From Planctomycetota bacterium (lineage in GTDB: Bacteria > Planctomycetota > PUPC01 > JACPCR01), in the NCBI GenBank assembly GCA_030740295.1, contig JASLXP010000896.1, positions 1-7,522 of the forward strand: a stretch of 7,522 bases of DNA, written 5' to 3'. Below are positions 4,225-7,522 of the stretch, one piece after another. The position numbers and the translations under genes are program-made. The notes below the pieces were generated by a model, which was not told the DNA's origin, searched no databases, and was given only the letters and a program-made list of their open reading frames with translations. Numbering within the stretch: position 1 is the first letter of the stretch; each line of letters opens with the position of its first letter.

Positions 4225-7200
4225 GACACGGAGAAACTCCGTGACGGCCCATGCCTGGGCGCAGCAACCGCGGTTTTCGTGGGGGTAGTCGCCGTCGAAT
4301 ACTTCGGAGATCTGGCCGATGCAGGCTTTGCGCATTTCGGATTCGTAGGTGCGCATGATGGCGCGGCCCAGCCGGACGGCGCGGGGGTCTTTTTCGAAGG
4401 CGACAATGAGGGCCTCAACCCAGAGGGGGAGGAGATGGCCCCAGGCGGTGCCGTTGTGATAGGCGGGCTTGCGTGAGGTGTCTTCGTCGCCTTCGTAACG
4501 GCCTTTGTAGGGGCGCATGGGATCTACGCCGTTGGGGGCATCCGCACCCGCTATCCAGGGCCAGTCAGTAAGCGGGAGATCGGCGACGCTTCGCAGGCTT
4601 GAGGGGGTAAGCAGGTGTCGCCAGGCATTGACGACTGTTCGGCGGCCCTCGTCGTTGCCGGTGATCCCGAAGGTGACTGCGTAGAGTTGGTTCGGGCGGA
4701 GTGATTCGTCCTTTGCGCTTATTGCCGGAGGCGCGGATGCGCGGGCCGGCAGGCAGTCGGCGTAGTAGCCCTTCTCCTCTAACCAGAAGAGTTTCTGAAT
4801 GGACTGTCGAGCGCGGGTGGCAATCTCTTCATATGTGTTTTCACGGGCATCCGCGGAACGGCGGGCCACATTTTCAGGCATCACAGAGTTGGCGAATTCC
4901 AGTGCACGAATCCAGAGTGACTGGATCTCTATCGGGTAGCCTTCGCGGGGCGTGCACGCAGGGAAGTTGGTGTCCATCCAGGTAAAGTGGGGCGGCGAAT
5001 AGACGAGGCCGCTGGCGGGGTCGCATTTGATACCGTTCGGTGTGCCGGCCAGGTAATGGTCGCAGATGGAGGTCACCTTCGATGGGAGATTCAGCCCGCG
5101 CTCTTCTGCTTCCCCGATGAGGGTGAGCCATCCGATCCGGTCCGAGAGTTCTTCCACCACTTTGATGAACCAGAGCGGCGCGTCAGATGTGTCCCGGTCG
5201 TTATCATTCTCCGCGGCGAGTGCGTTGGGCAGCGTGCCCTTGCGTTCCAGTGAGGCGAAGGCCAAGACGAGGTCGCGCACCTCCTCGACGTAGCCTGAGG
5301 CCAAGTATCCGCGCGCGGAGATGAAAGTGTCCCGTCCCCAGTCAAGAAACCAGGGGTAGCCGGCCAGGACCGTTTTCAATTCGCCTCTCTTTACGAGGAA
5401 TTGTCTGGCCGCGCGCTGGGCCAGATGCGGAAGGAGCTTTGGTTTTCCGCTCTCGGTTTCCTTCAGCAGCGAGACGGCTCGACGGCGATCTCCAATGGGC
5501 CAGATGCCAAAATCGATACGCATCGAGGTGCGACGGATATCGAGCGGCATGAGAAAGTAGCCCGGGCTGTAAGCATCGCCGGAATCGGGCTGGCCGCGAG
5601 TGCCTTCGTGCGGGTGAGGGATGGCGTAGTGCCACTCGCCCTCGGGGTGAAACTCAGGACAGTTGCCCTGCAAGGTGAATTCAAGCTTTCCGGCAATCTC
5701 TCGTTTGAATCCAACGCCGCGGCCGAAATCGATCTCCTTGTACTGTTTGGCAAACCGTCGCTCGTCCAGGCCAAACGCTTTGGTCTCGCCATGGTGGCCG
5801 CGGAACTCCACATCCGGGCGCAGCAGGAATGCATGATCCGGCAGTGAAGGGCCGTCCCAACTGAGTGTGAGCCGCCCGGCATTCTGGGTGGATGAAAACT
5901 GCACCTGCTGCTGGACGCGGATATCGCCTTCCTGGAGACGGAACTCGTAAAACCAGGTGGGCCAGGGCCATCGGCGAAACTCGACGAGATACTCGAGGTC
6001 GAGCGGATAGGTGAACATCGGCGTGGTGAGATAGATCCGCATGCGCTTGATGAGCACGCATCGTTCGTCAGGCACTTCGGGATGGAGATTGGCCGCGAAG
6101 AGCGCGTCGTATTTGGAGTAGATCGTCTGCGGCGAGACCGGTTGCAGCGCATAGGAGCCGCGGTCGTTTGTCAGCAGGTAGCGATGTGCGTCTTCGATTT
6201 CATTTCGTTTGAAATCGAGTGAGACCGGCTGGGCCCGGGGCGCGAGACAGAGCGCGTGGCCGGATGATGCGAGCCACTGCGGATCGCCTTCGCCCGTTGG
6301 TGGGCGATCGAGCCGGCTTTGCTCGATGGTAAAAGCGCCTTCGAACACCTGGGCGTATGCGACGTATCGTTCGCTGCCGAAATCTTTGAAGGTAGGGATC
6401 TCCAGGGCGCCGCTTTCAAGAACCAGCCGGGTCCGGAATGGCACATTCTCTTCCAGAAACAGAATCTGTCCTGTGGATAGAATGTGCAGTCGCGTGCCGT
6501 GAGATGAATCCCACTCGCTGACTCCGAGGAACAGATCGGCCTCGGTGATTTTCCGGATGCGCTCTGCAAGATCACCGGCGTCCCTGGGCGCCCCAAGAGT
6601 GGACGCGGCCACCAGGGACTTCAGTCCTTTCTGCCGCACGACGCTTTTGAGATCGTCGAAACCTGCGAGATCGAAAGCCTCGCCCCACAGTTCGCCGAGA
6701 ATCCTGCGGAGCCGGGTTTCCTCTTCTCTCGCTTCATTGGCCTCATGAAACTGATGCGGTGAAAGCGTGTCAAGAGGACGCTTGAGGTCGATGCACAGAG
6801 TCTCGAACGGCTGTAGATCTATCAATGCGGATGTGTCCAACTTTCGGCGCGTGAGAATGCATCGAGCTCTCTTGATTGCGAGTTTCGCCGGGAGCTCGAT
6901 GGCTCTGTCTTCCGAAGAGTGAAGATTCATCACCACGAACAACTGCTCATCGTCCTGCTTTCGCTCGAAGGCCAGCACGTCGGGCGGCATGCCTTTCAGC
7001 GCAATCACGCGAGCCGGGCCGCGAAAGATTGGGTGAGTGTTCAACAGCGAGTTCAGGTCACGAATGAAATCGACGACGTTGTCCGGATTGCCCCATCGCA
7101 AACCTGCCGATCCGTGGACACTGATCTTTTCCGTTGCCAACCACTCGACTCCGTTTGTGAAACCAAACGCGCCGGCGGACGAGGTAAGCGCACACAAAGC

Positions 7201-7522
7201 GAGGCGGTGCTTTACGAACTCCTTGCCGCGGAGCGCGAGGCGATTGTTGTCGTGAGTCTCGGCGTAGTTGGCAAGGATGCCGACCTCTTGGCTGACACGG
7301 TCGAGATGCCGCAGGTAGCCGTAAAGCATCTCCGTTCCGTCCTGCTGGAACATCTCCGAATAGGCCCACTGCATCCCGCCGCGACGAAGGATTGCTTCCG
7401 AAGTTTCCCATGCGCCGCCGAGCCCTTCGAGCAGAAAAAGCGTCTCGGGGAACACGTCGAGGACGCGGGCGGTGACGTATTCCCAGACTTCGACAGGTAC
7501 CTGGTAACCGGCATCCGCGCGG
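4204..7522 (-). CDS. Bifunctional glycogen debranching enzyme, GH13 domain plus amylo-alpha-1,6-glucosidase (5' end outside window)
   Basis: The window shows 1105 residues, numbered here from the first whole codon (7521-7519), and the frame is open to the right edge. A GTG at 7455 is in frame, but the residues before it (RADAGYQVPVEVWEYVTARV) are GH13 sequence, so the gene starts outside the window. GH13 signatures visible are the nucleophile Asp3 in RADAGY, acid/base Glu32 in FLLEGLGG, and Asp91 in AETHDNNR. The GH13 part, including its beta-sandwich end, reaches about residue 245. The middle (about 250-700) is mixed; YLLTNDRGSYALQ (448-460) resembles the start of GDE_N. The GDE_C (alpha/alpha)6 domain covers about 718-1100, with AGYPWFLDWGRDT (720-732), DAPLWF (780-785), TWMDT (847-851), TPREGYPIEI (857-866), RPNQLYAV (942-949), YHNGTAWG (1021-1028) and CCAQAWAVTEFLR (1086-1098). 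This pairing mirrors eukaryotic debranching enzymes: glucanotransfer by the GH13 part and removal of the alpha-1,6 glucose stub by GDE_C. The last residues (WSMVNS) come from the heptamer repeat. There are no membrane segments in the visible part. Confidence 0.9.
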   Translation of the reverse strand, partial: RADAGYQVPVEVWEYVTARVLDVFPETLFLLEGLGGAWETSEAILRRGGMQWAYSEMFQQDGTEMLYGYLRHLDRVSQEVGILANYAETHDNNRLALRGKEFVKHRLALCALTSSAGAFGFTNGVEWLATEKISVHGSAGLRWGNPDNVVDFIRDLNSLLNTHPIFRGPARVIALKGMPPDVLAFERKQDDEQLFVVMNLHSSEDRAIELPAKLAIKRARCILTRRKLDTSALIDLQPFETLCIDLKRPLDTLSPHQFHEANEAREEETRLRRILGELWGEAFDLAGFDDLKSVVRQKGLKSLVAASTLGAPRDAGDLAERIRKITEADLFLGVSEWDSSHGTRLHILSTGQILFLEENVPFRTRLVLESGALEIPTFKDFGSERYVAYAQVFEGAFTIEQSRLDRPPTGEGDPQWLASSGHALCLAPRAQPVSLDFKRNEIEDAHRYLLTNDRGSYALQPVSPQTIYSKYDALFAANLHPEVPDERCVLIKRMRIYLTTPMFTYPLDLEYLVEFRRWPWPTWFYEFRLQEGDIRVQQQVQFSSTQNAGRLTLSWDGPSLPDHAFLLRPDVEFRGHHGETKAFGLDERRFAKQYKEIDFGRGVGFKREIAGKLEFTLQGNCPEFHPEGEWHYAIPHPHEGTRGQPDSGDAYSPGYFLMPLDIRRTSMRIDFGIWPIGDRRRAVSLLKETESGKPKLLPHLAQRAARQFLVKRGELKTVLAGYPWFLDWGRDTFISARGYLASGYVEEVRDLVLAFASLERKGTLPNALAAENDNDRDTSDAPLWFIKVVEELSDRIGWLTLIGEAEERGLNLPSKVTSICDHYLAGTPNGIKCDPASGLVYSPPHFTWMDTNFPACTPREGYPIEIQSLWIRALEFANSVMPENVARRSADARENTYEEIATRARQSIQKLFWLEEKGYYADCLPARASAPPAISAKDESLRPNQLYAVTFGITGNDEGRRTVVNAWRHLLTPSSLRSVADLPLTDWPWIAGADAPNGVDPMRPYKGRYEGDEDTSRKPAYHNGTAWGHLLPLWVEALIVAFEKDPRAVRLGRAIMRTYESEMRKACIGQISEVFDGDYPHENRGCCAQAWAVTEFLRVWSMVNS

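Noticed and set aside
5401..5847. A 148-codon plus-strand open frame inside the debranching gene
   Set aside because: It is antisense to the central region of a clearly coding frame and has no recognisable protein features.
7453..7455. GTG at 7455 as the true start of the debranching enzyme
   Set aside because: The frame is open to the window edge, and the upstream residues contain the conserved GH13 RADAGY motif with the nucleophile Asp, so the start is outside.

Overview
The window is bacterial chromosomal DNA in which every supported gene reads on the minus strand. A type II secretion (general secretory pathway) gspF-gspG pair implies a diderm (Gram-negative-type) bacterium. Base composition is moderately GC-rich in genes, with AT-richer spacers. 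I cannot fix the phylum. The combination of T2SS genes, a two-headed glycogen debranching enzyme and spacers full of short degenerate heptamer repeats resembles environmental or uncultivated lineages (for example the PVC group, Hydrogenedentota or Omnitrophota), but that is only an impression.

Layout in transcription order, from right to left. (1) 7522-4204: most of a large bifunctional glycogen debranching enzyme, cut at its 5' end by the window edge. It has the C-terminal half of a GH13 alpha-amylase-type domain, a long central region including a GDE_N-like part, and an amylo-alpha-1,6-glucosidase (GDE_C) domain. (2) 4224-4163: an imperfect inverted repeat overlapping its stop codon. (3) 4169-4140: a strong candidate sigma70-type promoter (TTGACC-18-TATAAT). 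(4) 4101-2884: a UPF0261 / Tm-1-like ATP-binding protein with a good Shine-Dalgarno. (5) 2862-2811: a tandem heptamer array, (TAATACG)4(TAATGAG)2. (6) 2802-1975: a TIM-barrel protein of the PEP-hydrolase-like family. (7) 1974-1389: a non-coding stretch of almost 600 bases with several hairpins and a large imperfect inverted repeat next to the gspF start. (8) 1388-180: gspF. (9) 170 to beyond the left edge: the N-terminus of gspG, with its SD overlapping the gspF stop.

How the genes fit together. The UPF0261 and TIM-barrel genes form one likely operon; together they correspond to the two halves of the plant protein Tm-1, so the products probably act together, but the reaction is not established. 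gspF and gspG encode the inner-membrane platform protein and the major pseudopilin of a T2SS, with translation coupling likely. The debranching enzyme acts in glycogen or alpha-glucan breakdown and has no evident functional link to the other two pairs.

The most unusual content is in the spacers. Two families of 7-nt repeat units (TAATACG-like and GGTTAAT-like) sit at gene borders. Two TAATACG-type copies lie directly upstream of start codons that lack a recognisable SD. Two of the copies form a long inverted repeat and differ by exactly one heptamer. The GGTTAAT-type copy supplies both the last codons of the debranching enzyme and the -35 box of the next promoter. No CRISPR array, tRNA, rRNA, transposase or defence system is visible.
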